Part shown: piece by piece, positions 36,239 to 44,915 of the stretch
Numbering within the stretch: position 1 is the first letter of the stretch
Layout of the letters: each line of letters begins with the position of its first letter
DNA from: an uncultured Alistipes sp.
GTDB taxonomy: Bacteria > Bacteroidota > Bacteroidia > Bacteroidales > Rikenellaceae
NCBI GenBank assembly: GCA_904502285.1
Contig: CAJGEC010000009.1
Span: forward strand, 1 to 64,000
Reading direction: 5' to 3'
DNA length: 64,000 nt
Notes under the pieces: model-generated
Databases searched by the model: none
What the model was told of the DNA's origin: nothing
The model's input: only the letters and a program-made list of their open reading frames with translations
Made by a program: the position numbers and the translations under genes

Positions 36239-36994
36239 ATGTTAAAGGTAGAAAATCTACACGCCTCGATAGGCGACAAGCAGATATTGAAGGGTATCAA
36301 CCTCACCGTTAAGGCTGGTGAGGTACACGCAATTATGGGCCCTAATGGCTCTGGTAAGTCTACGCTTGCTTCGGTGTTGGCAGGTAACGAGAAGTTCACC
36401 GTCACCGAGGGTAGTGTTGAGTTTGAGGGCGAGAACCTCTTGGAACTCAACATCGAGAAGCGTTCACGCAAGGGCCTCTTCCTTGGTTTCCAGTACCCTG
36501 TGGAGATTCCAGGTGTGACTATGGCAAACTTTATGAAGTTGGCCGTAAATGAGCAGCGCAAGTCGCGTGGCTTGGAGCCTCTCTCGGCTGGCGAGTACCT
36601 CCGTATGATGAAGGAGAAGAGTGCCATTGTGGAGCTCGACTCAAAACTTACGGCTCGTGCCGTGAATGAGGGCTTCTCAGGCGGTGAGAAGAAGAAGAAC
36701 GAGATCTTCCAGATGGCTATGCTTGAGCCTAAGTTGGCCATCCTCGACGAGACCGACTCAGGTCTCGATATCGACGCCTTGCGCATCGTTGCTACGGGTG
36801 TCACACGTCTCAAGACTTCTGAGAACGCTACGGTGGTTATCACCCACTACCAGCGCCTCTTGGACTATATCGTACCCGATTATGTTCACGTCTTGTATAA
36901 GGGTCGCATCATCTATACTGGCGACAAGAGCCTTGCTCTAAAACTTGAGAAGGAGGGCTACGACTGGCTTATTAACGACTATAAGGAGGAGTAG
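36239..36994 (+). CDS. sufC: Fe-S cluster assembly ATPase SufC
   Basis: SufC is the ABC-type ATPase subunit of the SufBCD complex. The 251-residue protein has Walker A GPNGSGKST (34-42), the ABC signature FSGGEKKKNE near 142, Walker B LAILDETDSGLD and the histidine switch in VVITHYQRL. It lacks membrane segments, as expected for this soluble ABC protein. Confidence 0.98.
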   Translation: MLKVENLHASIGDKQILKGINLTVKAGEVHAIMGPNGSGKSTLASVLAGNEKFTVTEGSVEFEGENLLELNIEKRSRKGLFLGFQYPVEIPGVTMANFMKLAVNEQRKSRGLEPLSAGEYLRMMKEKSAIVELDSKLTARAVNEGFSGGEKKKNEIFQMAMLEPKLAILDETDSGLDIDALRIVATGVTRLKTSENATVVITHYQRLLDYIVPDYVHVLYKGRIIYTGDKSLALKLEKEGYDWLINDYKEE

Positions 36995-36997
36995 TTT

Positions 36998-37804
36998 ATG
37001 GTTGTTAAGGATTTAGTAGCTACTATGTCTGCTCAGGGACTCCCTGCGTCGGGCGTTGTAGGCTCTGGTGCTTGGGCTTTGACCGAGGGTGTCGGTGGCG
37101 ACATCGTCGTTGAGTCTGGCTCTGTGGCACGCCTACTCGTTACCGATTCGGAAGGTGCTGTGGACATAAATATAGATATGGAGCGTGGTTCGCGTCTCGA
37201 TATTTTGCACGTGGTCTATCATCATAGTGCAACTAATATGGCTGTTGCTTTGGCTGAGGGTTGCGAGTGTCGAATGACTCAGGTTGTTGTGTCGCCTTCG
37301 GATACGCGTGTTGTTGCGAGCCTTATGGAGCGTGGCGCACGTTTCGAGTTGGGAGGTGTCTTTGTCCTCACGGACGAGGATCAGGCCAGCATCACTGCCG
37401 ATGTAAACCATATAGCTTCGGACTGTACCTCTCGCACACGTGTTAAGGGTGTCGCTTCGGGTAAGTCGCACGGCAGCTTCTCAGGCTTGGTCTATGTAGC
37501 CCCCGATGCTCAGCGCACCGACTCCGAACAGTCGAGCCGCAATATTACTATTGGCGAGGCACATATCGAGACCTTGCCTCAGTTGGAGATCTATGCCGAC
37601 GACGTTAAGTGTAGCCACGGTGCTACCGTTGGTCAAATGGATAGCGACGCTATTCTCTATATGCGTCAGCGTGGCTTGAGCCTTGCCGATGCTAAGCGCT
37701 TGCAGATAGATGGTTTTGTGCAGGATGTAGTCCTCCACTCAGCCATTGAGGGCGTTGAGGAGACCCTTGCGGCGTTGTTGAACGAAAAACTTAATAGGCT
37801 GTAG
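36998..37804 (+). CDS. sufD: Fe-S cluster assembly protein SufD, short form
   Basis: This is the SufB-like partner subunit of the scaffold. The C-terminal beta-helix region is clear: SGKSHGSFSGLVYVAPDAQRTDSEQSSRN, then EIYADDVKCSHGATVGQMDSDAILYMRQRG and a final helix. At 268 residues it is much shorter than typical SufD (about 400-450); most of the N-terminal helical domain is missing, and only a short N terminus precedes the beta region. The start 3 nt after sufC and an intact frame argue that the short form is genuine rather than a frameshift. Confidence 0.9.
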   Translation: MVVKDLVATMSAQGLPASGVVGSGAWALTEGVGGDIVVESGSVARLLVTDSEGAVDINIDMERGSRLDILHVVYHHSATNMAVALAEGCECRMTQVVVSPSDTRVVASLMERGARFELGGVFVLTDEDQASITADVNHIASDCTSRTRVKGVASGKSHGSFSGLVYVAPDAQRTDSEQSSRNITIGEAHIETLPQLEIYADDVKCSHGATVGQMDSDAILYMRQRGLSLADAKRLQIDGFVQDVVLHSAIEGVEETLAALLNEKLNRL

Positions 37805-37807
37805 CGT

Positions 37808-39025
37808 ATGTTCGATGTTGAGGCTCTGCGTGGCGACTTCCCAATTCTTGGTCGCAAGGTAAATAATCGTGAGTTGGTCTACTTCGATAGTGGTGCTACG
37901 GCCCAGAAGCCCTTGGCCGTTATCGAGGCTACGGACCGACTTATGCGCCAGTATAATGCCAATATCCACCGAGGCGTTCACCACCTATCGGGTCAGATGA
38001 CCCAGATGTATGAGGATGCTCGTGAGGTAGTTCGCAAGTTTATCGGCGCGGAGCATAGCCAGGAAATTATCTTCACTGCGGGTGCTACGTCGGCCATTAA
38101 CCTGGTTGCCTATGCCTGGAGTGAGCGCTTTCTCCACGAGGGCGACAATATTGTGGTTTCGGAGATGGAGCACCACTCCAACATTGTACCTTGGCAGTTG
38201 GCTGCCCAGCGTTGTGGTGCGGAGTTGAGGGTGTTGCCCTTCGATGAGCGCGGTGACTTGATTGTCGATATGCTCGATAGCCTCATTGACGAGCGCACAC
38301 GCCTTGTTGCTGTTACTGAGGCCTCAAATACCCTTGGTACTTGCCCCGATTTAGCCCCTATCGTTGCTAAGGCCCACGCTGTTGGTGCTGTGGTTATGGT
38401 GGATGGCTGTCAGGGTGTTGTCCACGGTGGAGGACACGTTGCCGAGCGTGGTTACGACTTCTACGCCTTCTCTGGCCATAAGCTCTATGGCCCTACGGGT
38501 ATTGGCGTCCTCTATGGACGCAAGGAGTTGTTGGAGGCTATGCCACCCTTTATGGGAGGTGGCGATATGGTCGATAAGGTTACCTTTGCTAAGACAACCT
38601 ACGCCCCTCTGCCATTGAAATTTGAGGCTGGCACGTCGAACTTTATCGGCGCTGTAGGCTTGGCCGAAGCTATGCAATATGTCGAGCGAATAGGTATGGA
38701 TGCTATCGAGGCTCACGAGCAGAGAGTGCTTAGCGCTATGACCGAGCGTCTCTCGGCGATTGAGGGGTTGCGCATCTATGGTCAGTCGGAGCATAAGTGT
38801 CCTATCGTAAGTTTCACTATCGACGGCACCCACTCCTACGACGTGGGAATGATATTGGATAAACTCGGCATCGCCATACGTACTGGTCACCACTGCGCCG
38901 AGCCAGTTATGACGCACTTTGGCATAGTGGGAATGTGTCGTGCATCTATCGGTATGTATAACACGCTTGGTGAGGTTGAGCAGTTGGCCTTGGGTATCGA
39001 GCGTGCAGTAAGAATGTTAAAATAG
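37808..39025 (+). CDS. sufS: Cysteine desulfurase SufS
   Basis: SufS takes sulfur from cysteine and passes it to the Suf scaffold. The 405-residue PLP enzyme starts RGDFPILGRKVNNRELVYFDSGATAQKP, a group II desulfurase start. It has the PLP lysine K225 in FSGHKLYGPTG and the persulfide cysteine C363 in RTGHHCAEPVM. It begins 3 nt behind sufD. No separate sufE or sufU is seen here, so its sulfur acceptor is elsewhere or absent. Confidence 0.97.
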   Translation: MFDVEALRGDFPILGRKVNNRELVYFDSGATAQKPLAVIEATDRLMRQYNANIHRGVHHLSGQMTQMYEDAREVVRKFIGAEHSQEIIFTAGATSAINLVAYAWSERFLHEGDNIVVSEMEHHSNIVPWQLAAQRCGAELRVLPFDERGDLIVDMLDSLIDERTRLVAVTEASNTLGTCPDLAPIVAKAHAVGAVVMVDGCQGVVHGGGHVAERGYDFYAFSGHKLYGPTGIGVLYGRKELLEAMPPFMGGGDMVDKVTFAKTTYAPLPLKFEAGTSNFIGAVGLAEAMQYVERIGMDAIEAHEQRVLSAMTERLSAIEGLRIYGQSEHKCPIVSFTIDGTHSYDVGMILDKLGIAIRTGHHCAEPVMTHFGIVGMCRASIGMYNTLGEVEQLALGIERAVRMLK

Positions 39026-39036
39026 TAACCCAAAAT

Positions 39037-39720
39037 ATGTTTATCGTACTTGAAGGTCTCGATGGAGCTGGCAAATCTACGCAGATTGCCAAACTCAGAG
39101 ATATGTTCTTGGCTCAAGGTATTGAGTCGGAGTATCTCCATTTTCCACGTTTCGATGCTCCCGTCTATGGCGACCTCATAGCTCGTTTCTTGCGTGGCGA
39201 CCTCGGCACTGTCGAGGGTGTAAACCCCTACTTAGTTGCACTGCTCTATGCAGGCGATAGGGCGGAGGCTTCGGCTATGATTCGAGGCTGGTTGTCTGAG
39301 GGTAAGGTCGTTATCGTCGATAGATATGTCTACTCGAATATAGGCTACCAGTGTGCAAAGATGGAGCGTGGCGAGACCCGTGATGCACTCCGAGAGTGGA
39401 TTTTGCACACCGAGTACGAGGAGTTCAATATCCCTAAGCCCGATTTGTCGCTCTTCTTGGATGTCCCCTTCAACTTCACGGCTAAAAAACTTAGTGAGGT
39501 GCGCGAGGGCGACGACCGTAGCTATCTCCAGGGTGGCAAGGATATCCACGAGGCGTCGCTCGATTTGCAGCGTAGGGTGCGTGAGGTATATCTCGATTCT
39601 GCCGAGGTAGACGACGAACTCAAGGTTGTAAACTGTTCTACCGAGGAGGGTACTATGGCAACTCCAGAGGTTATCTACGAACGTATTATGGCTCACCTTT
39701 TGCCATTGATTAATAAGTAG
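39037..39720 (+). CDS. tmk: Thymidylate kinase
   Basis: Tmk phosphorylates dTMP to dTDP in DNA precursor synthesis. The 227-residue protein has the P-loop GLDGAGKST at 7-15, FPRFDAPVYGDLIARFL as the substrate helix and VDRYVYSNIGYQ as the DRY motif. The lid contains a longer than usual insertion (KKLSEVREGDDRSYLQGGKDIHEASLDLQ). It lies 11 nt behind sufS and probably in the same transcript. Confidence 0.93.
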   Translation: MFIVLEGLDGAGKSTQIAKLRDMFLAQGIESEYLHFPRFDAPVYGDLIARFLRGDLGTVEGVNPYLVALLYAGDRAEASAMIRGWLSEGKVVIVDRYVYSNIGYQCAKMERGETRDALREWILHTEYEEFNIPKPDLSLFLDVPFNFTAKKLSEVREGDDRSYLQGGKDIHEASLDLQRRVREVYLDSAEVDDELKVVNCSTEEGTMATPEVIYERIMAHLLPLINK

Positions 39721-39722
39721 TT

Positions 39723-40787
39723 ATGGGTCTTAATTTCGCTAATGTTGGCTTGACTGCGCTACGTTGGGCCCTTGGCTACACGTTTATCTTTTCTGGTGTT
39801 GTCAAGTGTGTCGATCCCGTTGGTACGGCCATCTTTGTCGAAAAATACCTTGCTACCTACTCTTTGGAGGCGCTGTTACCTCTCTCGCTGACCATTGCCA
39901 TTGTGCTCTCAGTTGTGGAGTTCGCCTTGGGTTGCCTCATCACCGACAGGGTGTTTAGTAGGGTAGTCTCAACTATTACACTCTCCCTCGTCGCTCTCTT
40001 TACTGTTGTCACACTCCTTAGCGCTACGATACTCCCCATTGGTGAGTGCGGATGCTTCGGTAATGCTATTGAGCTAACCCCTTGGCAGACCTTTTTTAAG
40101 AATGTGGTGTTGCTTGTTATGGCCTTCGTTGTGTGGCGTAGCGAGCGTAGTGAGGAGTTGAAAATCAACTACCTATCGCTGATTTTTGCGGTTGCTGTAC
40201 CTCTTATTATAAATATATATGCCTTGCGCCACCTTCCGATTATCGACTTTATGCCCTACGACGAGGGCCGAAATCTTCGTGAGGAGGTGCTTCGTGAGCG
40301 TGCCGAGGAGCGTGATGCTGTGCGCTCGATGCTCAAGTTTAGGAGCGTGACAACCAACGAGGAGCAACTCTTCGATAGTACGGATAGCGCCTGCTGGATG
40401 GATGAGGATTTGGAGTTCGTGGAGGCTGTCACCATTAGTGAGGAGGTTGCGGACTTGACCTATAACGATTTTTATCTTTATACTTCCGAGGGCGAGGATG
40501 TCACCGAGAGCCTGCTTCAGCGCAGTGGTCGCGTAGTGTTGCTTTGCATCAATGATGGTGAAATTAGTGGTGCACAAATGCGTGGTATCGAGCAACTTAG
40601 GAAGTGTTATGGGGATGAGAATATTGTTATTCTCTCTGCCTCGAAGGTCGATGCCGAGTGGTGTTGTGGTATCGAGCAGATGAGCATCGATGCTATGACT
40701 CTGCGCTCGATGATGCGTGCTGATATAGGAGTTGTGGTACTAAGCGATGGCGTTATAGAGTCGAAAGCGAATATCAGAGATTTATAG
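39723..40787 (+). CDS. DoxX/MauE-like membrane protein with soluble C-terminal half
   Basis: The 354-residue protein has an N-terminal membrane part with about four to five helices (10-190). The GECGCFG motif (108-113) between helices 3 and 4 is characteristic of MauE/DoxX-type proteins linked to thiol redox. Residues 190-354 form an acidic, soluble domain (RNLREEVLRERAEERDAVRSM, then a beta/alpha region with NENIVILSASKVD) that may be a degraded thioredoxin-like fold without CxxC. It starts 2 nt after tmk and ends at a strong terminator. Function unknown. Confidence 0.75.
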   Translation: MGLNFANVGLTALRWALGYTFIFSGVVKCVDPVGTAIFVEKYLATYSLEALLPLSLTIAIVLSVVEFALGCLITDRVFSRVVSTITLSLVALFTVVTLLSATILPIGECGCFGNAIELTPWQTFFKNVVLLVMAFVVWRSERSEELKINYLSLIFAVAVPLIINIYALRHLPIIDFMPYDEGRNLREEVLRERAEERDAVRSMLKFRSVTTNEEQLFDSTDSACWMDEDLEFVEAVTISEEVADLTYNDFYLYTSEGEDVTESLLQRSGRVVLLCINDGEISGAQMRGIEQLRKCYGDENIVILSASKVDAEWCCGIEQMSIDAMTLRSMMRADIGVVVLSDGVIESKANIRDL

Positions 40788-40809
40788 GGGCAGGGCTTTG
40801 TGGCAGGAT

Positions 40810-40851
40810 AATTGACCATTCACAAGAGGAACGTGAATGGTCAATTTTTTT
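40810..40851 (+). terminator. Strong terminator abutting the efflux operon
   Basis: ATTGACCATTCAC (40811-40823) pairs perfectly with GTGAATGGTCAAT (40833-40845), and seven T follow (to 40851). It closes suf-tmk-DoxX. The efflux adaptor ATG at 40856 lies only 4 nt after the T-run. Confidence 0.93.
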
Positions 40852-40855
40852 GTAT

Positions 40856-41878
40856 ATGTATAGATATGTAGCATTGCTTCTGTTGCTTGTTGGCTGTGGC
40901 GGAGGACGGCAAGCCGACACCACCCATACGCCAATTGTCAAGGTGACGACTGCTGTGGCAGTAGAGTACCAAAGGGATGATTTTCCTGCCCTTACCACGG
41001 CTGATGATGCTGTGAATTTGGCCTTTAAGATATCGGGCCGTGTGGTAGATATTCCTGTCGCTAAGGGTGTTGCTGTGAGGCGTGGAGAGGTTGTTGCGCG
41101 CCTCGATAGTCGCGACGTGGAGGTGCAGGTAGAGGCCTCAAAATCGGCCTTTCGCGAAGCTCAATCACGCCTTGATAGGGCCCGTAGGCTCTTGGCCCAT
41201 TCGGCCATTTCTGAGCAGGAGGTGGAGTCCTTGGAGAATGCCTTGACTCAGGCGCAGTCGGCCTATGATAACGCTCTTGATATGCTCTCGGAGACCCGTA
41301 TTCTTGCTCCATTTGATGGCGTTGTCGAACGCACCTATGTCGATGCCTTCGAGCGTGTGTCGAGTGGTCAAGCCATCCTACGCATAGTCAATCCCGTAAG
41401 TACAACCGTCGGTTTTACAGCTCCCGAAAGCCTTGTGAATCTCTTGGGCCTTCCCACCACGCGCTACTCCGTGGAGTTTGATGCGTGGCCTGGAGTGGCC
41501 TTCAGTGCCGTGATTAAGAGCTTTGCCCGTACCTCGTCTGATGCCTTGGGCTTTCCCGTGTCGTTGCGCTTGGTCGATGTCGATAATACTCGATACGCGA
41601 TATCTCCTGGAATGACTTGTATCGCTACGGTCATCACCCCTGAGCGCGACCAGGAGGCTGTGCGTCTGCCACTTACGGCCATCTATGCCCCTGTGGGCGA
41701 TAAGAACTATGTTTGGGTTGTGGGCGCAGACGATAGGGTGTCGAGACGAGAGGTAGTGCTTGGTTCGCCTATGGGCAGTGATAGTGTTGTTGTCCTTCGG
41801 GGTGTCGCTGCTGGCGAGAGGGTGGTCGTGGCTGGTGTCTACCACCTTAGAGAGGGTGAGCGTGTGCGTATAATCTAA
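40856..41878 (+). CDS. RND efflux periplasmic adaptor lipoprotein
   Basis: The 340-residue membrane-fusion protein (HlyD/AcrA type) links an RND pump to an outer-membrane channel. It starts MYRYVALLLLLVGCGGG with lipobox cysteine C14, so it is anchored to the inner membrane. Lipoyl-like and hairpin regions follow: VVDIPVAKGVAVRRGEVVARLD, the helical hairpin around SRLDRARRLLAHSAISEQEVE, and ILAPFDGVVERTYVDAFERV. A TTG two codons upstream (40850) lies in the terminator T-run and is not used. No promoter was seen between terminator and gene. Confidence 0.93.
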   Translation: MYRYVALLLLLVGCGGGRQADTTHTPIVKVTTAVAVEYQRDDFPALTTADDAVNLAFKISGRVVDIPVAKGVAVRRGEVVARLDSRDVEVQVEASKSAFREAQSRLDRARRLLAHSAISEQEVESLENALTQAQSAYDNALDMLSETRILAPFDGVVERTYVDAFERVSSGQAILRIVNPVSTTVGFTAPESLVNLLGLPTTRYSVEFDAWPGVAFSAVIKSFARTSSDALGFPVSLRLVDVDNTRYAISPGMTCIATVITPERDQEAVRLPLTAIYAPVGDKNYVWVVGADDRVSRREVVLGSPMGSDSVVVLRGVAAGERVVVAGVYHLREGERVRII

Positions 41879-41885
41879 AAAGCGA

Positions 41886-44800
41886 GTGCCTATGTTCAAC
41901 ATATCACGATACTCCATTTCTCACCCGCAGGTCATCTATACACTCCTTGTCCTACTCTTTGTGGGCGGTCTCTACGCCTTTTGGGCTATGGGTAAGCGCG
42001 AGGACTCCACCTTTACGATTAAGAGTGCGGTGGTCGAGGTGCCCTATGCTGGTGCTACTCCCGAAGAGGTCGAGGAGTTAGTTGTCGAACCCTTAGAGCG
42101 TGAGTTGCGCACCCTCTCCTATATATATAAGATTACCTCTGAGGCCCATTTTGGCTATGGTCGCCTTGTTGTGGAGTTGCACCCTGCCACCCCGACAGAG
42201 CGTATTCCTCAGTTATGGGATGAGTTGCGCCGCAAGGTCGATAAGGCATCTATGCGTCTCCCTACGGGTGTAGGCCCTATTAGTGTTGCCGACGATTTTG
42301 GCGATGTCTATGGCCTCTACTACGCCTTGGTCTCAAGTGGGGGATTTAGTTGGGATGAGATGAGGGAGTTTGCCAAGAGGGTAGAACGCCAACTATATGC
42401 CATTGATGGTGTGGAGAAGGTTATGCTCTACGGGTCGCGTAGCCCTGAGGTAAATGTCTGGATATCCCCTGCGGTTATCGCCTCCTTCGACCTTCTACCC
42501 GAGGATATAGCACGTGCCATATCCCAGCAGAATAGTGTCGTTGGACTGGGTAGCCGTCGTGCTGGTGAGGTCGATGTTGAACTTATTGAGGGTAGTACCT
42601 ACTCCTCATTGTCAGATATTGAGAATCAATTGCTTATAGCCCCCGATGGGAAGCAGTATCGCTTGGGCGATGTTGCCGAAGTGGATCGTGGCTACCATAC
42701 GCCGCCCTCGCTGATTATGCGTGTCGATGGCAAGGATGCTATCGGTATTGCTGTGGCGAGTGATGCCGAGGTCGATGTGGTGAAGGTTGGCGATAGGGTG
42801 GCTGAGACACTTCGTGAGGTGGCGCTGTCGCTCCCCGTAGGTGTCGAGATTGTGGCCCTCTACCCTGAGAGCGAGATTGCGCGTAAGGCAAATAACGACT
42901 TTGTGGTAAACCTTATCGAGTCTGTCGTTATTGTCGTACTCTTGGTTATGTTGGCTATGGGTGTTCGCTCAGGAGTTGTTGTGGGCTCATCGTTACTCTT
43001 TGTTATTGCCACCACCTTGCTGGCGATGTTACTCTTTGGCGAGACGCTCAACCGCACCTCGTTGGCTGGTTTCATAATCGCTATGGGTATGCTTGTGGAT
43101 AATGCCATTGTGGTTGTGGATAATACGAAAAAACTCATTGCCACGGGTGTTCCCCTGCGTGTTGCTGCGGTGGATGGTGCTATGCGCCCACGTATGGCCC
43201 TGCTCTCGGCTACGCTCGTTGCCATCCTTTCATTTCTGCCTTTGCAGATTGCTGAATCCTCTGTTGCCGAGATAATTAGACCTCTGTTTATCGTCGTTGC
43301 GCTCTCCTTGTTGCTTAGTTGGCTGTTTGCTTTGATGCAGGTGCCGATGATGAGCGTGTCGCTACTTGAAGGTGCTCAGTCGGTCCCTCAGGGTGGCGGC
43401 GTTAAATGGTTTGGCGAGTTGGTTAGGTGGCTACTTCGTCGTAGGTGGCTCACCCTTTTGGTGGTGGTCGCCCTCTTCGTTTTGTCGCTTTGGGTTATGG
43501 GGCGTATGCCTCAAAACTTCTTCCCCCAACTCTCGAAACCCTACTTCCGTGCCGATGTTATTATGGCCGAGGGCTACGATATTGCCACTACTGATGAGCG
43601 ACTTAAGAGTCTCACCGATTGGCTGTTAGCACAACCTGAGGTGCGCAAGGTGTCTACTACGGCTGGTGGTACGCCACCTCGCTACTACTTGGCCAGTGGC
43701 AGCTACTCTATGCGCCCGAACTATGGTAATATCCTTGTCGAGGTTGATGACTCTAAGCATACCGCCATTGTCGAGGAGCGTTTCGATAGGTGGGTGAGGG
43801 AGAATATCTCGGATGTGTGGTTGCGCTCCTCGCTCTTTAGACTCTCTCCAGTTCCAGAGGCCACCATCGAGTTTGGCTTTGTGGGAGACGATATAGATAC
43901 GCTCAGTCGCCTAACAAATAGTGCAATGGCACTGATGATGGAGCGTAACGATACACGCAATGTGCGTAATAGTTGGGGTAATCGTGTGGCCGTGTGGCAA
44001 CCGCGTTACTCTCAAATCAAGGCGCAGAGGTTGGGTGTCGAGCGTAGTTCTATGGTCCGCTCGCTTATGATAGCATCCTCAGGTCTTGATGTTGCCACCT
44101 ACCGCGATGGTGACTTGGAGATGCCCATACTGCTCCGCACCAAACCCTCTACCGACAACTCTCTGACTGCCCTCGGTACTATGCCAATCTTCTCCTCTGG
44201 AGGTCGCACATTTGCCCTTACACAAGCTGTTTCGGGTTTCGATTTCGGCTATGCTCCATCGATGATACGACGTATTGATTCTGAGCGAGTTATGAAGGCT
44301 CAGTGTGATGCTGAACGAGGTGTGAATACCATAGCTTTATTTGGTAGTCTGGAGGATGAGTTGCGCCAAAAGATAGATATCCCTGAGGGATATCGTATGG
44401 AGGTCTTTGGTGAGCAAGAGAGCCGCGAGCTCTCGAATAGGGCACTTGGCGATAAACTGCCTATCACGCTCCTTATAATCTTTGTTGTGCTGTTGTTGCT
44501 CTTTGGCAACCTCGCTGATACGATTGCCATCCTGCTCACCCTTCCGCTGATATTTATAGGTGTCGTTGCGGGCTTGCTTCTGCTTGGTAAGATGTTCGAC
44601 TTCTTCTCGCTCTTGGGTCTTTTGGGCCTTGTGGGTATGACCGTTAAGTGTGGCGTGATACTCCTTTCGCGCATTGAGGAGTTGCGACGTGTGGGGCTTA
44701 AGGCCATTGATGCTGTCGTCACAGCCACCGAGGATCGCTTTATTCCCGTCGTTACAGCCTCGGCTACTACGGTCTTGGGAATGACTCCTCTGCTCTTCGA

Positions 44801-44915
44801 CTCGATGTTTGGCGGTATGGCTGCGACTATTATGGGAGGCCTTGTTGTGGCAACTCTGTTAGTACTTGTGGTGTTGCCCGTGATATATTCACTTTTTTAT
44901 CGCATAAAGGTATGA
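41886..44915 (+). CDS. RND-family efflux pump permease
   Basis: The 1009-residue inner-membrane antiporter has the RND layout: one helix, a large periplasmic loop, six helices with MGMLVDNAIVVVDNTKK (motif A) near 400, then the same again, with GMTVKCGVILLSRIEE in the second half. Early residues ISRYSISHPQVIYTLLVLLF and VVEVPYAGATPEEVEE match AcrB/HAE-like pumps. It is slightly shorter than AcrB. Substrate range cannot be read. It starts 7 nt after the adaptor and overlaps the TolC gene by 4 nt (ATGA). Confidence 0.95.
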   Translation: MPMFNISRYSISHPQVIYTLLVLLFVGGLYAFWAMGKREDSTFTIKSAVVEVPYAGATPEEVEELVVEPLERELRTLSYIYKITSEAHFGYGRLVVELHPATPTERIPQLWDELRRKVDKASMRLPTGVGPISVADDFGDVYGLYYALVSSGGFSWDEMREFAKRVERQLYAIDGVEKVMLYGSRSPEVNVWISPAVIASFDLLPEDIARAISQQNSVVGLGSRRAGEVDVELIEGSTYSSLSDIENQLLIAPDGKQYRLGDVAEVDRGYHTPPSLIMRVDGKDAIGIAVASDAEVDVVKVGDRVAETLREVALSLPVGVEIVALYPESEIARKANNDFVVNLIESVVIVVLLVMLAMGVRSGVVVGSSLLFVIATTLLAMLLFGETLNRTSLAGFIIAMGMLVDNAIVVVDNTKKLIATGVPLRVAAVDGAMRPRMALLSATLVAILSFLPLQIAESSVAEIIRPLFIVVALSLLLSWLFALMQVPMMSVSLLEGAQSVPQGGGVKWFGELVRWLLRRRWLTLLVVVALFVLSLWVMGRMPQNFFPQLSKPYFRADVIMAEGYDIATTDERLKSLTDWLLAQPEVRKVSTTAGGTPPRYYLASGSYSMRPNYGNILVEVDDSKHTAIVEERFDRWVRENISDVWLRSSLFRLSPVPEATIEFGFVGDDIDTLSRLTNSAMALMMERNDTRNVRNSWGNRVAVWQPRYSQIKAQRLGVERSSMVRSLMIASSGLDVATYRDGDLEMPILLRTKPSTDNSLTALGTMPIFSSGGRTFALTQAVSGFDFGYAPSMIRRIDSERVMKAQCDAERGVNTIALFGSLEDELRQKIDIPEGYRMEVFGEQESRELSNRALGDKLPITLLIIFVVLLLLFGNLADTIAILLTLPLIFIGVVAGLLLLGKMFDFFSLLGLLGLVGMTVKCGVILLSRIEELRRVGLKAIDAVVTATEDRFIPVVTASATTVLGMTPLLFDSMFGGMAATIMGGLVVATLLVLVVLPVIYSLFYRIKV

